Shown here: positions 10,932 through 21,424 of the stretch, piece after piece | Position numbering within the stretch: position 1 is the stretch's first letter | Layout: each line of letters opens with the position of its first letter | Source: Dyella sedimenti | Lineage (GTDB): Bacteria > Pseudomonadota > Gammaproteobacteria > Xanthomonadales > Rhodanobacteraceae | NCBI RefSeq assembly: GCF_022760995.1 | Contig: NZ_JAKWJO010000001.1 | Location: forward strand, 806,001 to 870,000 | Length of the DNA: 64,000 bases | Direction of reading: 5' to 3' | The notes under the pieces: model-generated | Seen by the model: only the letters and a program-made list of their open reading frames with translations | Told to the model about the DNA's origin: nothing | Databases searched by the model: none | Translations under genes and position numbers: made by a program

Positions 10932-13088
10932 TCATCCCGCATGCACCGCATTCGCCAACTCCGCAAGTCGATCGCGTTGCGCCAGCACCTGTCCCAGTTG
11001 CCCCAGCACCAGCCGCGTGACATCGTCGCCGTCGCGCAAGGCCAGGGTTTCGGCCAGTACCGGGTCGTCGGCCGATGGAGCGGCGTGGTGGCCCTGGGCC
11101 AGCGCGTCAGCCAGGTGGTCGAGCGTGGCCACGACCAGGGCGCCCGCGCGCGCCACCGCTTCCCGTGCCGGGGCGGAGGCGATGGCCTGGCGATGCACGC
11201 CCAGGGCCGAAAGCTGGCCCAGCAGCGTGTGCGCGGCGGCGAGGAAGCGCATCAGGCGTTCGGCGCCGCGTTGGTGCTGGCCGGGTTCGCGCAGCATGTT
11301 GGCCAGCACGCCGCTCAGAGTGGCGTTGGCGTTGTGCGCGTCGCGGCGGGCGATGCGGTAGTCGAGGTCGTCGCGGCGGCCGCAGGCGTATTGGGCGATG
11401 ATCCGTGACAGGTAGCGGGCGTCGCAGCGCAGGGTATCGGCGAGCACATCGTCGAAGCGGCGGCCCTGCCAGTCGGGCATCACCAACCGCATGGCCAGCG
11501 CGGCGATGGCGGCGCCAAGCAGGGTGTCCAGCAGGCGCGGCAGCATCACCTCGTAGCCCTTGCCGAGCTGGTTGAAGCACAGCACCACGAACAGCGTGAT
11601 GGCCGCGGTGGCGGTGGGGTAGCGGCGCAGGCGGGCGGCGAAGAACACCACGCCGGAGACCACGATCAGTGGCATCTGCCACGGACCGTAGGGCAGCAGC
11701 CGCAAGGCAGCCCAGCCCAGAACCAGGCCGATGGTGGTGCCGATGATGCGCTGGACCAGGCGCAGGCGCGTGGCGCCGTAGCTGGGCTGGCACACCAGCA
11801 GGGTGGTGAGCAGGATCCAGTAGCCATGGCGGGGATGGATCAGGTGCAGCACGCCGTAGCCGGCCAGCAGCGCCAGGGCCAGCCGCAGCGCATGGCGGAA
11901 GCGGAACGAGCGTGGCGTGAGCTGGACCCGGATGCGTTCCCAGCCCTCGCGCAGCGACTGCGGCTCGGGATTCTGCAGCACGCTTTGCCGGCCCTTGGCG
12001 GGCAATCCGATCGGCTGGTCGCCCTGCAATTGCTGCTGGATCGCGGCGAGGTTGTTCACCAGGGCCTCGAGCGAACGCAGCAGGTGCGCGGCTGGCGGCT
12101 GGGGGCGAGCGCCCAGGGCGGCCAGCGCGCTTCGCAGGTCTTCCACCGAGATGCGCATGCCGTCGTCGGCGGCCGCGGTGGTGTGCAGCCGCAGGGCGTC
12201 GGCGCGTCGGCGGCACGCCATGGCTTCCTCGCGCAGCAGGTGCTCGCAGCGGAACAGCACATCGCTGTGGAACAACGCCTCGGCCAGGGCGTCGTAGGGA
12301 TAGTGGGCGGAGCTGATGCGCTCGTGGATGTCCTGTGCCATGAAGTAGAGCCGCAGGCGCGTGCCGGCGCTGCCGCGCGGGCGCCGTGCGCCGATGCGGT
12401 CGATCAGCACCGTGCGCGTATCGTTGAGCGCCTCGACCACGCGCTCGTTCTTCATCGCCAGCGACAGCTGCAGGGCCTCGCGGTCCACGCCGTGCACCGG
12501 TGTGAAGAGGGCGGCCTTGGCTTCCAGATAGGCGGCGAGGGTGTCGAACAGGCGCGCCAGCGACAGCCGTACCGCCTGCTGCGGCGCCAGCGCACTCCAC
12601 AGCAGGGACAGCACGCCGTACCAGGCGGCGCCGGCGAGCAGCAGCAGCGGCTGGCGCCAGGCGGCCACCGGCACGTCCATGGCCTGGTCCGCGCCGATCA
12701 TGGTGTAGACGGCCAGCAACAGGGTGGCGCCGGCGATGGTGGCGTAGCGTTCGCTGGCCGCGCCCAGCATCACCAGCACGAAGGTCGACAGCGGCAGCCC
12801 CAGCGCGAACAGCGCGGGATAGGGAAACAGCCATTGCACCGCGAACGAGGACACCGCGAAGCAGGCCAGCGTCAGCAGCAGGGTACCCGCGCGGTTGCGC
12901 CAGTGTTCCTCGGTTTCCGCTAGCGCGCAGGCGATCACGCCCAGCAGGATGGCCAGCGCATCGTCGATATGCCCGCTGCCGGAGCACCACGCCGCGGCGC
13001 CGCCCAGCGCGAGGAACACGCGCAGGCATTCGGCGAAGCGGTCGGAACCGCGCAGGCGGCGCCAGCGATGGGCAAGGGTATCGGGCAT
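10932..13088 (-). CDS. yccS: YccS/YhfK-family inner-membrane protein (FUSC superfamily), 718 aa
   Basis: The protein has the YccS layout: an N-terminal block of hydrophobic helices (about 20-150), a soluble middle domain (about 160-390), a second membrane block (about 395-520) with typical text such as [26 protein letters not shown], and a cytoplasmic C-terminal helical domain. This superfamily includes aromatic acid exporter AaeB-like and fusaric-acid resistance proteins, so an efflux role is plausible but no substrate is known. ATG at 13088 is the only reasonable start. It lies between isovaleryl-CoA dehydrogenase and leucine dehydrogenase without obvious functional linkage. Confidence 0.85.
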   Translation of the reverse strand: MPDTLAHRWRRLRGSDRFAECLRVFLALGGAAAWCSGSGHIDDALAILLGVIACALAETEEHWRNRAGTLLLTLACFAVSSFAVQWLFPYPALFALGLPLSTFVLVMLGAASERYATIAGATLLLAVYTMIGADQAMDVPVAAWRQPLLLLAGAAWYGVLSLLWSALAPQQAVRLSLARLFDTLAAYLEAKAALFTPVHGVDREALQLSLAMKNERVVEALNDTRTVLIDRIGARRPRGSAGTRLRLYFMAQDIHERISSAHYPYDALAEALFHSDVLFRCEHLLREEAMACRRRADALRLHTTAAADDGMRISVEDLRSALAALGARPQPPAAHLLRSLEALVNNLAAIQQQLQGDQPIGLPAKGRQSVLQNPEPQSLREGWERIRVQLTPRSFRFRHALRLALALLAGYGVLHLIHPRHGYWILLTTLLVCQPSYGATRLRLVQRIIGTTIGLVLGWAALRLLPYGPWQMPLIVVSGVVFFAARLRRYPTATAAITLFVVLCFNQLGKGYEVMLPRLLDTLLGAAIAALAMRLVMPDWQGRRFDDVLADTLRCDARYLSRIIAQYACGRRDDLDYRIARRDAHNANATLSGVLANMLREPGQHQRGAERLMRFLAAAHTLLGQLSALGVHRQAIASAPAREAVARAGALVVATLDHLADALAQGHHAAPSADDPVLAETLALRDGDDVTRLVLGQLGQVLAQRDRLAELANAVHAG

Positions 13089-13135
13089 GTGTCCAGCATA
13101 CGATGCGGAGGCCGCGGTGCGCCGGTGAAACCGGA

Positions 13136-13167
13136 AAGAAAAACGCCGGCGCGAGGCCGGCGTTTTC
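13136..13167 (-). terminator. Intrinsic terminator of the leucine dehydrogenase gene
   Basis: A stem of ACGCCGGC/GCCGGCGT with a GCGAG-type loop is followed, read on the minus strand, by TTTTTC. It lies about 20 bp after the stop at 13187. Confidence 0.85.
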
Positions 13168-13186
13168 CTGGGACTTGCGACGGCGC

Positions 13187-14290
13187 CTACTGGCCGCGCA
13201 TGCGACCGGCGAAGCGCGGGCCGTGGTTGCCCATGGTCGGCAGCTTGATCTTGCCGATGGACTCGATGCGCTCCTCCGCCAGGCGGTCAGCCGCCTTGTA
13301 GGTCGGCACGCCCTGGGTGCGGGAGATCTCGAAGATGCGGCCCAGGTTGTAGTAGATGGTGCGCATCATGCGCATGGCGCGCTCGCGGTTGTAGCCGTCG
13401 ATCTCCAGCGACACGTTCATCACGCCGCCGGCGTTCACCGCATAGTCCGGCGCGTACAGCACGCCGCGGCGCTGCAGCTCGTCGCCGATGGCGTCGGTGG
13501 CCAGCTGGTTGTTGGCCGCGCCGCAGATGATCTTGGCCTTGATGCGGTCGATGGTCTGCTCGTTGAGCGTGCCGCCCAGCGCGCACGGCGAGTACACGTC
13601 GGCGTCGACGTCGTAGATCTCGTCCAGGCCCACGGCCTCGCAGCCCAGCTCGTCCACGCAGCGCTGCACGGCGTCCTTGTTGATGTCGGTGACGAACACC
13701 TTGGCGCCCTGCTCGCGCAGCAGCTTGATGAACTCGCTGCCCACGTGGCCGGCACCTTGCACGGCGTAGCTGTACTTGCCCACGTCCTCGTTGCCGTGCT
13801 TGGCCTGCAGCGCGGCCATCAGGCCCTGCAGGGTGCCGAACGCGGTGAACGGCGAGGGATCGCCCGAGCCGCCGTGCACCTGGTGCACGCCGGTCACGTA
13901 TTCGGTCTCGCGGAACACGTATTCCATGTCGTTGACGTCGATGCCGACGTCCTCGGCCGTGATGTAGCGGCCGTTGAGCGAGTTGACGAAACGGCCGAAC
14001 GCGCGGAACAGCGACTCGGACTTGTCCTTGCTCGGATCGCCAATGATGACGGCCTTGCCGCCGCCGAGGTTCAGGCCGGCCACGGCGTTCTTGTAGGTCA
14101 TGCCGCGCGACAGGCGCAGCACGTCGTTGACCGCGTCCTGCTCGCTCTTGTACGGCCACATGCGCAGGCCGCCGAGCGCGGGGCCCAGCACCGTGTTGTG
14201 GATCGCGATGATGGCCTTCAGGCCGGCGTCCTTGTTGTGGCAAAAGACGACTTCTTCGTGGCCCGTGTTGGCGATGGTTTCGAAAATCAT
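13187..14290 (-). CDS. Leu/Val/Phe (Glu-family) dehydrogenase, 367 aa
   Basis: It carries out NAD-dependent oxidative deamination of branched-chain amino acids, the entry step for the catabolic genes around it. Lys67 in GMTYKNAVAG and Lys79 in NLGGGKAV correspond to the catalytic and substrate-binding lysines of Bacillus leucine dehydrogenases. GGLRMWPY at 40-47 is the substrate-site glycine-rich segment, and the Rossmann motif VQGAGHVGSE lies near 175. The length is normal for the family. A GGAG stands 9 bp before the ATG and a terminator follows the stop. It could favour Leu, Val or Phe; sequence inspection does not settle this. Confidence 0.92.
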   Translation of the reverse strand: MIFETIANTGHEEVVFCHNKDAGLKAIIAIHNTVLGPALGGLRMWPYKSEQDAVNDVLRLSRGMTYKNAVAGLNLGGGKAVIIGDPSKDKSESLFRAFGRFVNSLNGRYITAEDVGIDVNDMEYVFRETEYVTGVHQVHGGSGDPSPFTAFGTLQGLMAALQAKHGNEDVGKYSYAVQGAGHVGSEFIKLLREQGAKVFVTDINKDAVQRCVDELGCEAVGLDEIYDVDADVYSPCALGGTLNEQTIDRIKAKIICGAANNQLATDAIGDELQRRGVLYAPDYAVNAGGVMNVSLEIDGYNRERAMRMMRTIYYNLGRIFEISRTQGVPTYKAADRLAEERIESIGKIKLPTMGNHGPRFAGRMRGQ

Positions 14291-14393
14291 TGGAACGCAA
14301 ACTCCAAAGTTGTGTGCCCGGGGACGGCACGCCGGGATGGCGGCGGGAACGATCCAGCATGTCCCGCCAAGGCTGAAAACGCCTGAAACTCAA

Positions 14394-14416
14394 ACGCCCC
14401 AGCGGGGGCTGGGGCG
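14394..14416 (-). terminator. Hairpin downstream of the WXXGXW protein gene
   Basis: A perfect CGCCCCAGC/GCTGGGGCG stem lies in the gap between the start of leucine dehydrogenase and the end of the next minus-strand gene. Read on the minus strand it is followed only by GTTTGAGTTT, so it would be a weak terminator. The rest of this 266-bp gap shows nothing else recognisable. Confidence 0.5.
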
Positions 14417-14556
14417 ATGAGTCGAGATCCCTATTGTAGTACGCGCCGACTGGCCGCTGGTTCTGCGCCGCATCAAAGCCCGTGCGTATGGCGGTGGTGC
14501 GCCGGTCTTCCTTGCTGGTTGGAGCCTACGCAGGCATCAGCCATCGCCTACGGGGC

Positions 14557-14880
14557 TCAATGGCCCCAATAGCCCTCGTGGAAGCGCCAGCCATCGCGGT
14601 AGTGCTCCCAGTGGGGCTGGTGATAGACGAAGCCCGGGCGGGCCGGGATCCAGTAGCCGTGGACCCATACGTGGCGATGTCCCTCCCAGCGCCAATAGCC
14701 CGGCGCCCACACGTAGCCGGGGCGCGGCGGGGGCACCACCTCGTAGACCGGCGCCGGCGGGGCGACGTTGATGCCGATCCCCACCGCGACGCCGGCCGTG
14801 GCGGCGGGGGTATAGACGGCGCCCGCGCTTGCGATGCCAACCACGGCAAGCAGGGCGAGTTTGCGGGCAATGCTCAGCAT
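14557..14880 (-). CDS. Exported WXXGXW-repeat protein, 107 aa
   Basis: A cleavable signal peptide (MLSIARKLALLAVVGIASAGA) is followed by a Pro- and aromatic-rich mature part with repeats of the form Y-V/W-x-P/H-G-Y-W (GYVWAPGYWRWEGHRHVWVHGYWIP). This is the YXWGXW/WXXGXW repeat family of small exported proteins in Proteobacteria, whose role is unknown. The 107 aa length is usual. It is divergent from the TetR gene across 170 bp. Confidence 0.85.
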   Translation of the reverse strand: MLSIARKLALLAVVGIASAGAVYTPAATAGVAVGIGINVAPPAPVYEVVPPPRPGYVWAPGYWRWEGHRHVWVHGYWIPARPGFVYHQPHWEHYRDGWRFHEGYWGH

Positions 14881-15021
14881 GACGTTTTCTCCTGGTGATG
14901 GCCGCGATGGGCGGCTTCATGGCGGGAAACGACAACGCGTCGCAGGGTGTTGACGTCATTTCTTGAGCTCGTTCAGCTTTGTGATGGCTGCGCGGTGGCT
15001 TCCGTTCAGTCGGTCGGGCAA

Positions 15022-15040
15022 AAGAACGAACGATCGTGCT
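15022..15040. promoter_or_regulatory. Possible TetR operator
   Basis: GAACGAACGATCGTGCT contains a perfect 8-bp palindrome ACGATCGT with a partly repeated left arm. It stands 15 bp before the TetR start codon, where an autoregulatory site is often found. Only its position and symmetry support it. Confidence 0.4.
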
Positions 15041-15051
15041 ATTTTCGTGAC

Positions 15052-15678
15052 ATGAACGCATCGATATACCCTGGCAAGCGGGCCGCCACGCGCGAACTCA
15101 TCCTGGACCACGCCTACGCGCTGGCCCGCCGCGAGGGCCTGGAAGGTCTTTCCATCGGCGCCCTGGCGCAGGACGTGGGCATGTCCAAGAGCGGCGTGTT
15201 CGCCCACTTCGGCTCGCGCGAGGAATTGCAGCTGGCCGTGCTGCAGGCCGGGCAGCAGCGCTTCCTGGAACAGGTGAAATTTCCTGCGCTGTCGCAGCCG
15301 CGCGGCCTGGCGCGCCTGCGCGCCATCATCGGCGCCTGGATCGGCTGGATCCGTGCCTATCCCAGCGGCTGCGTATTGCTGGCGGCCGCCAGCGAGTACG
15401 ACGGACGCGAAGGCCCGCTGCACGACAAGGTCGCCCAGCAGCAGGCCGGTTGGCGTCGCGAACTGGTGCGCACCATCGGCCATGCCGTGGAAAACGGCGA
15501 ACTGCGCCAGGGCGCCGAGCCCACCCGGATCGCCTTCGAGATCCATGCCCTCATGCTGGGCCTGCACCACGATGCCGCCCTGTTCGGCTTCGACGAGGCG
15601 CAAGGGCATGCATGGGCGGCGTTCGAGCGCCTGCTTGCCAGCTACCGCCCGCAGGGCGGGCAGGGAGGCGCGCCATGA
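15052..15678 (+). CDS. TetR/AcrR-family transcriptional regulator, 208 aa
   Basis: The N-terminal helix-turn-helix is clear: RAATRELILDHAYALARREG then GLSIGALAQDVGMSKSGVFAHFGSREEL (about residues 10-60). The C-terminal ligand domain resembles the subgroup with CVLLAAASEYDGREGPL. The start at 15052 gives a normal N-terminal arm before the DNA-binding domain. Its stop overlaps the start of the alpha/beta hydrolase gene (ATGA), so the two are co-transcribed and the hydrolase is probably under its control. A palindrome just upstream may be its operator. Confidence 0.9.
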   Translation: MNASIYPGKRAATRELILDHAYALARREGLEGLSIGALAQDVGMSKSGVFAHFGSREELQLAVLQAGQQRFLEQVKFPALSQPRGLARLRAIIGAWIGWIRAYPSGCVLLAAASEYDGREGPLHDKVAQQQAGWRRELVRTIGHAVENGELRQGAEPTRIAFEIHALMLGLHHDAALFGFDEAQGHAWAAFERLLASYRPQGGQGGAP

Positions 15679-16613
15679 AGCGCACGGCATTCCCGCGCAA
15701 GAAGGGCCATTCGCACGGCCCCGGCGCGTTCAAGCTCAAGGCGGTGCGCACCGGGTTCGCGGTGGGCGGCCGATTGGCGCCCGCGCGCACCGTGGCGCAG
15801 GCGCTGCGCCTGTTCGTCACCCCTTTCGCCAGCAGCCGCGCGCGGGCGCAACGCGCGCAGCCCGATGCGGAGATGCGGCGTGGCGAACTGGTCGTCCATG
15901 GCCGGCGCATCGCCACCTATACCTGGGGCGATCCCGTGCGCCAGCCGTATGCGCTGCTGATCCACGGCTGGTCCAGCTTCGGCCTGCGCTACCTGCCGTG
16001 GGTAGCGCCGCTGCGCGCGCTGGGCTACGCGCTGGTGGCGTTCGACCAGCCGGGGCATGGCCTCAGCGAAGGATGCACCTGCACGCTGCCGGACTTCATC
16101 GATACCGTGCGCGAAGTGGGACGCCACCATGGCCATGCCGCGCTGGCCGTGGCGCATTCGCTGGGTGGCGCCGCGGCCGCGCTGGCGCAGGGCGAAACCT
16201 GGCATGCGGATAAGCTCATCCTGATTGCGCCCGCCGCTGATCCGGTGGCGGCGACGCAGCGCTTCACGCGCCTGGTGCGCCTGGGCGAACACCTGCATGG
16301 GCGCCTGCATGACGGGTTGCGGGCGATGACCGGTTTCGACATCCATCAGTTGCAGGTGCATCGTCACCTGCCGTCGCTGGGGCAGCCCGCGTTGATCGTG
16401 CACGACATGGATGATCGCGACGTGCCCTGGTCTGAGGGCGAACGCTATGCCCGCCACTGGCATGGCGCGCGGCTGCTCACCACCCAGGGGCTGGGGCATC
16501 ATCGCGTGCTGGACGCGCCGGAGGTGGTCGAGGCATCGCTGGCCTTCCTGCGTGGCGAGGCCATCGGCGAACGCGTGGTGTCGTCGCCGAATCTGCCATT
16601 TGGGGATGGCTGA
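15675..16613 (+). CDS. Alpha/beta hydrolase, 312 aa
   Basis: The features of the fold are present: oxyanion segment LLIHGWSSFG, nucleophile elbow VAHSLGG (Ser in A-H-S-L-G-G), acid Asp in VHDMDDRDVPW and His in TQGLGHHRVLD near the C-terminus. An unusual basic N-terminal extension of about 60 residues (MKRTAFPRKKGHSH...) precedes the domain and has no clear signal peptide. The gene overlaps the TetR stop codon by four bases. The substrate is unknown; esterase or lactonase activity would fit the fold. Confidence 0.87.
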   Translation: MKRTAFPRKKGHSHGPGAFKLKAVRTGFAVGGRLAPARTVAQALRLFVTPFASSRARAQRAQPDAEMRRGELVVHGRRIATYTWGDPVRQPYALLIHGWSSFGLRYLPWVAPLRALGYALVAFDQPGHGLSEGCTCTLPDFIDTVREVGRHHGHAALAVAHSLGGAAAALAQGETWHADKLILIAPAADPVAATQRFTRLVRLGEHLHGRLHDGLRAMTGFDIHQLQVHRHLPSLGQPALIVHDMDDRDVPWSEGERYARHWHGARLLTTQGLGHHRVLDAPEVVEASLAFLRGEAIGERVVSSPNLPFGDG

Positions 16614-16622
16614 GGCGTCGAA

Positions 16623-16686
16623 TCGCGCACTGGGTGCGCTCCCGCAATGGTTGCGTTCTCCCGTGGGAGCGCACCCTGTGCGCGAC
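16623..16686. repeat. Inverted pair of REP-like palindromes, heads facing
   Basis: A reverse copy (16623-16645, loop variant CCA) is followed by a forward copy (16663-16686, GTGGGAGCGCACCCTGTGCG...). Here the heads point towards each other, opposite to the pair at 9555. It separates the hydrolase gene from icmF. Confidence 0.85.
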
Positions 16687-16795
16687 GGTGGAGAAATCCC
16701 CGGCGCAGCGGCTTTCCACCGCGCCGCAACATGTTCCAAACGTAACCATCCACTAAAATCCAGGGACCAGCCGCACAGCCGTTGCCGGAGTCCCC

Positions 16796-19700
16796 ATGAG
16801 TTCCCCCGCCCAGCACGTTCCCGCCAGCGCCGCCCAGGCGGAAACCCGTCCATTGCGCTTCGTCACCGCGGCCAGTCTGTTCGACGGCCACGACGCGGCG
16901 ATCAACATCATGCGCCGCATCATCCAGTCGCAAGGCGCGGAGGTGATCCACCTGGGCCACAACCGCTCGGTGGAGGACGTGGTGCGCGCCGCGTTGCAGG
17001 AGGACGCCGACGCCATCGCGCTGTCGTCCTACCAGGGCGGCCACGTCGAGTACTTCAAGTACATGGTGGACATGCTCAAGGAGCACAACGCCTCGCATAT
17101 CCGCGTGTTCGGCGGTGGCGGCGGCACCATCACGCCGGAGGAAATCCGCGAGCTGCAGGCCTACGGCGTGGAGCGCATCTACCATCCCAACGACGGCATG
17201 AAGCTCGGTCTCGCCGAGATGATCGAGGACGTGATGCATCGCGCCCGCGCGGCGGCGGTGAAGCGCGCCAAGGACGGCGCGGCCACGACGGTGAAGCCGC
17301 TGGTGGACATCGCCGACGAGATCGCCGTCGGTCACGTGCTGTCGGCGCTGGAAGAAGGCGAGCTGTCGGAAGCCGAGCTCGACCACCTGCGCAAGCAGTG
17401 GAAGATGGCCGGCAAGCAGACCCCGGTGCTCGGCGTCACCGGTACCGGCGGCGCCGGCAAGTCCTCGGTGGTGGACGAGTTGCTGCTGCGCTTCCTGCAT
17501 GCGTTCCCCGGGATGCGCATCGCAGTGCTCGCCGTCGACCCGACCCGGCGCCGCAGCGGCGGCGCGCTGCTGGGCGACCGCATCCGCATGAACTCCCTGC
17601 GCAGCCATCGCGTCTACATGCGCTCGATGGCCACGCGCCGCCAGCACGCTGCGACCAGCGCGGTGCTGCGCGACTGCATCGATTTCCTCAAGGCGCAGCC
17701 CTACGACCTGGTGATCGTGGAGACCGCCGGCATCGGCCAGAGCGATTCGGAGATCGTCGACCTGGTGGATTTCCCCGCCTACGTGATGACCAGCGACTAC
17801 GGCGCGGCCAGCCAGCTGGAGAAGATCGACATGCTCGACTTCGCGGAACTGGTCGTGCTCAACAAGTTCGACAAGCGCGGCGCGGAGGATGCGCTGCGCG
17901 ACGTGCGCAAGCAATGGAAGCGCAACCGCACCGCCTTTACGCTCAGCGACGAGCAGGTGCCGGTGTTTCCCACCATCGCCAGCCAGTTCAACGACCCCGG
18001 CGTGACCTGGATGTTCGCCAGCCTGTGCCGCCTGCTGCGCGAGAAGCTCCACCTGCCCGCCGAGAAGTGGACACCCGAGGTCGATACCTCGTTGAAGGAG
18101 CCGCGCGCCACCGTGCTGATTCCCGGCAGCCGCGTGCGCTACCTGGCCGAGATCGCCGAGCAGGGACGCGGCATCAATCGCGAGATCGAGCGCGAGGCCG
18201 GGTTCGCCAGCAAGGCGCAGCACTACTACGAGTCGCTCAAGGAACTGGGCGACGCGCACCTGCCGCGTGAGCTGGCGCGCTATGAATCCGAAGCGCTGCA
18301 CGAGGAAGGCGCGGACCGCACGTTGCTCACGCTGCGCCAGCGCTACAACGAGGCCATCAAGGAACTCAGCCACGAGGCTATCCACCTGCTGCACGAGTGG
18401 CCGGCGCGCTACCAGTCGGTGACCGAGGAGGTCAACGAATACAAGGTGCGCGACAAGGTGATCCGGGTGGAGAACTACCGTGAATCGCTCAGCCACCAGA
18501 AGATCCCGAAGGTGGCGCCGCCCAGGACCAAGGATTGGGGCGACCTGTTGCGCTTCCTGATGCGCGAGAACCTGCCCGGCCATTATCCCTACACCGGCGG
18601 CGTGTACCCGTACCGCCGCACCGGCGAGGACCCGACCCGCATGTTCGCGGGCGAGGGCACGCCCGAGCGCACCAACCGGCGCTTCCACTACCTCAGCCAG
18701 GGCGGCGCGGCCACGCGCCTGTCCACCGCGTTCGACTCGGTGACGCTGTACGGCGAGGACCCGGCGCCGCGCCCGGACATCTACGGCAAGATCGGCAACT
18801 CCGGCGTCAACATCGCCACGCTGGACGACATGAAGAAGCTGTACTCCGGCTTCGACCTCAGCGCGCCGACCAGCTCGGTATCGATGACCATCAACGGCCC
18901 CGCGCCCATCATCCTCGCGATGTTCATGAACACCGCGATCGACCAGAACATCGAGAAGCACCTCAAGCAAGACCCCACGCGCTGGGCCGCGGCGGAAAAG
19001 CAGATCGCCGCGATGTTCCCCCACGGCCGCCCGCAGTATTCCGGCGAGCTGCCCAAGGGCAATGAAGGGCTGGGGCTAGGCCTGCTCGGCGTCACCGGCG
19101 ACCAGCTGGTGGACGCGGAAACCTACGCCCGCATCAAGGCCGAAACCCTCAGCACCGTGCGCGGCACCGTGCAGGCCGACATCCTCAAGGAGGACCAGGC
19201 GCAGAACACCTGCATCTTCTCCACCGAGTTCGCGCTGCGCATGATGGGCGACATCCAGCAGTATTTCGTCGACCACAAGGTGCGAAATTTCTACTCGGTG
19301 TCGATCTCCGGCTACCACATCGCCGAGGCCGGCGCGAACCCGATCAGCCAACTCGCCTTCACGCTGTCCAATGGGTTCACGATTGTCGAGTATTACCTCG
19401 CGCGAGGTATGAAGATCGACGACTTCGCGCCCAACCTGTCGTTCTTCTTCTCCAACGGCATGGACCCGGAATACACCGTGATCGGCCGGGTGGCCCGCCG
19501 CATCTGGGCGCGCGCCATGCGCGAGCGCTACGGCGCCAGCGCGCGCAGCCAGATGATGAAGTACCACATCCAGACCTCCGGCCGCTCACTGCACGCGCAG
19601 GAAATCCAGTTCAACGACATCCGCACCACGCTGCAGGCGCTGTACGCGCTGTTCGACAACTGCAACAGCCTGCACACCAACGCCTACGACGAGGCGATCA

Positions 19701-20263
19701 CCACGCCGACCGAAGAGAGCGTGCGTCGCGCGGTGGCGATCCAGATGATCATCAACAAGGAACTGGGCCTCAACTTCAATGAGAACCCCTGGCAGGGCAG
19801 CTACATCGTCGAAGAGCTCACCGACCTGGTGGAAGAGGCCGTCTACAAAGAGTTCGAAGCCATCAGCGAGCGCGGCGGCGTGCTCGGCGCCATGGACACC
19901 ATGTACCAGCGCGGCAAGATCCAGGAAGAGTCGATGTTCTACGAGCAGAAGAAGCACGACGGGAGCCTGCCGCTGATCGGCGTGAACACCTTCCTGCCCA
20001 AGGACCACGGCGGCGAGATCGCCACCGAGATCGAGCTGATCCGCTCCACCGAGGCGGAGAAGGCTCAGCAGATCGACAACGTGCAGGCCTTCGGCAAGGC
20101 CCGCAACGGCCTGGCGCCGGACAGCCTGAAGGCGTTGCAGGACGCCGCGCGGGAGCGCCGCAACGTGTTCGAGCAATTGATGGAAGCGGTGAAATACAAC
20201 TCGCTCGGCCAGATCAGCCACGCGCTCTACGACGTGGGCGGCGAATACCGCCGCAACATGTAG
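16796..20263 (+). CDS. icmF: Fused isobutyryl-CoA mutase IcmF, 1155 aa
   Basis: IcmF is an adenosylcobalamin enzyme with its own G-protein chaperone. It interconverts isobutyryl-CoA and n-butyryl-CoA, and in studied homologues also isovaleryl-CoA and pivalyl-CoA. Domain order: B12-binding domain (about 20-150, with His32 in the DGHDAA motif), MeaI-type P-loop GTPase (Walker [10 protein letters not shown] near 218, [32 protein letters not shown]), linker, then the mutase TIM barrel to the end. Length and order match the family. GGAG lies 7 bp before the ATG. Its closeness to leucine and valine degradation genes fits a role in branched acyl-CoA metabolism. The specificity residues cannot be placed by eye. 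Confidence 0.95.
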   Translation: MSSPAQHVPASAAQAETRPLRFVTAASLFDGHDAAINIMRRIIQSQGAEVIHLGHNRSVEDVVRAALQEDADAIALSSYQGGHVEYFKYMVDMLKEHNASHIRVFGGGGGTITPEEIRELQAYGVERIYHPNDGMKLGLAEMIEDVMHRARAAAVKRAKDGAATTVKPLVDIADEIAVGHVLSALEEGELSEAELDHLRKQWKMAGKQTPVLGVTGTGGAGKSSVVDELLLRFLHAFPGMRIAVLAVDPTRRRSGGALLGDRIRMNSLRSHRVYMRSMATRRQHAATSAVLRDCIDFLKAQPYDLVIVETAGIGQSDSEIVDLVDFPAYVMTSDYGAASQLEKIDMLDFAELVVLNKFDKRGAEDALRDVRKQWKRNRTAFTLSDEQVPVFPTIASQFNDPGVTWMFASLCRLLREKLHLPAEKWTPEVDTSLKEPRATVLIPGSRVRYLAEIAEQGRGINREIEREAGFASKAQHYYESLKELGDAHLPRELARYESEALHEEGADRTLLTLRQRYNEAIKELSHEAIHLLHEWPARYQSVTEEVNEYKVRDKVIRVENYRESLSHQKIPKVAPPRTKDWGDLLRFLMRENLPGHYPYTGGVYPYRRTGEDPTRMFAGEGTPERTNRRFHYLSQGGAATRLSTAFDSVTLYGEDPAPRPDIYGKIGNSGVNIATLDDMKKLYSGFDLSAPTSSVSMTINGPAPIILAMFMNTAIDQNIEKHLKQDPTRWAAAEKQIAAMFPHGRPQYSGELPKGNEGLGLGLLGVTGDQLVDAETYARIKAETLSTVRGTVQADILKEDQAQNTCIFSTEFALRMMGDIQQYFVDHKVRNFYSVSISGYHIAEAGANPISQLAFTLSNGFTIVEYYLARGMKIDDFAPNLSFFFSNGMDPEYTVIGRVARRIWARAMRERYGASARSQMMKYHIQTSGRSLHAQEIQFNDIRTTLQALYALFDNCNSLHTNAYDEAITTPTEESVRRAVAIQMIINKELGLNFNENPWQGSYIVEELTDLVEEAVYKEFEAISERGGVLGAMDTMYQRGKIQEESMFYEQKKHDGSLPLIGVNTFLPKDHGGEIATEIELIRSTEAEKAQQIDNVQAFGKARNGLAPDSLKALQDAARERRNVFEQLMEAVKYNSLGQISHALYDVGGEYRRNM

Positions 20264-20271
20264 CGGATCCA

Positions 20272-20302
20272 CCTTTTCCTCTCCCGCGGGGAGAGGAAAA
20301 GG
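20272..20302 (+). terminator. Hairpin after icmF
   Basis: A stem of about 13 bp (CCTTTTCCTCTCC / GGAGAGGAAAAGG, one bulge) around CGCG starts 9 bp after the icmF stop. No T-run follows, so it may be an mRNA-end hairpin or a dispersed palindrome rather than a strict terminator. Confidence 0.5.
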
Positions 20303-20429
20303 CGAGGGGAGGTCCTGCCGGGCGGCGTGGGCTTCCACGCGGCGCCCTTGCGAAGGGAGGCAGGCGCGCGGCGTTTCCGCGACAATACGCGTATCCCCTC
20401 TTGCATCTGCCAGCCCTGCAGGACTCCCC

Positions 20430-21098
20430 ATGCTTATCGTCCATCATCTCAACGATTCGCGTTCCCAGCGCGTGCTGTGGCTGCTGGAAGAACTGGACGT
20501 TCCCTACGACATCGTCCGCTACCAGCGCGATCCCAAGACCCTGCTGGCGCCGCCGGCGCTGCGCGCCATCCATCCGCTGGGCAAGTCGCCGGTGATCGAG
20601 GACGAGGGCCATACGCTGGCCGAGTCGGGCGCCATCATCGAGTACCTGATCGACCGCTACGACGCGGGCCAGCTGGCGCCGTTGCGCGGCATGCCGGAAC
20701 GGCTGCGCTTCAACTACTGGCTGCACTACGCCGAAGGCTCGGCCATGCCGCCGCTGCTGCTGAAGCTGGTCGCGCAGCGCATCGCCAACGCACCGATGCC
20801 GTTCTTCGCCCGGCCCATCGCCCGCAGGATCGCCAACACCTTGCAGGCGAGCTTCGTCGACCCGCAACTGGAACTGCATCTGTCCTATATCAATCGCGCC
20901 CTGGCCGCTACCGGCTGGCTCGTGGGCGATGCCTTCAGCGCGGCGGACATCCAGATGAGCTTTCCGCTGGAGGCGGCCATGGCGCGCAGCGGCATGGTGG
21001 ATCGCTTGCCGCACATCGCGCGGTTCGTGGCGCGCATCCGCGCGCGCCCGGCCTACCAGAGGGCGTTGGAGCGCGGCGGCCCGTTCAAGCTCGGTTGA
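20430..21098 (+). CDS. Glutathione S-transferase family protein, 222 aa
   Basis: The N-terminal thioredoxin-fold domain (1-80) starts MLIVHHLNDSRSQRVLWLLEEL, with the substrate-site Ser/Arg of bacterial GSTs, and contains GKSPVIEDEGHTLAESGAIIEYL, the glutathione-binding P-V-I and E-S pair. The all-helical C-terminal domain (about 90-215) has the N-cap motif GDAFSAADIQMSF. Physiological substrate unknown. The Shine-Dalgarno is weak (AGGA). A long hairpin follows the stop. Confidence 0.92.
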   Translation: MLIVHHLNDSRSQRVLWLLEELDVPYDIVRYQRDPKTLLAPPALRAIHPLGKSPVIEDEGHTLAESGAIIEYLIDRYDAGQLAPLRGMPERLRFNYWLHYAEGSAMPPLLLKLVAQRIANAPMPFFARPIARRIANTLQASFVDPQLELHLSYINRALAATGWLVGDAFSAADIQMSFPLEAAMARSGMVDRLPHIARFVARIRARPAYQRALERGGPFKLG

Positions 21099-21110
21099 GC
21101 GCCAGGCGAA

Positions 21111-21160
21111 GTCCAGAAGGCTTGCAACCGGAGCCGCAGGCTCTAACAAGCCTTCTGGAC
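21111..21160 (+). repeat. Long hairpin after the GST gene
   Basis: Perfect 14-bp arms GTCCAGAAGGCTTG / CAAGCCTTCTGGAC enclose a second small hairpin GAGCC-GCA-GGCTC, so nearly all 50 bases pair. It begins 12 bp after the GST stop. The gap from 21099 to 21554 (456 bp) contains this hairpin, an uncharacterised middle part, and the leader structures described separately. Confidence 0.65.
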
Positions 21161-21424
21161 CTCGACGCCAGTCGATGCCGGGACGGCGGTCGCTTCATGG
21201 CGCCATTCTGCGAGCACCCCCCGTAAAGAAGCGATGCGGACTTGCGTGGCGCGCATATGGAACGCGTAAAGATTCGTGGGTGCGTGTCGGTCATTCCGTG
21301 GTAGGCGCGATGGCGAAACCCGTCACCGCGCTGAGGGTTGCTCTACCACGTTTGTAGCCGGGAACGATCCCATCCGGTAGACGAAACTTACAGACCGGGC
21401 GGGATGGGCTTGCTATGGTCGGCC

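Noticed and set aside
16499..19024. 841-codon open frame antisense to icmF
   Set aside because: Shadow of the strongly supported icmF; low-complexity His/Arg/Gly composition.
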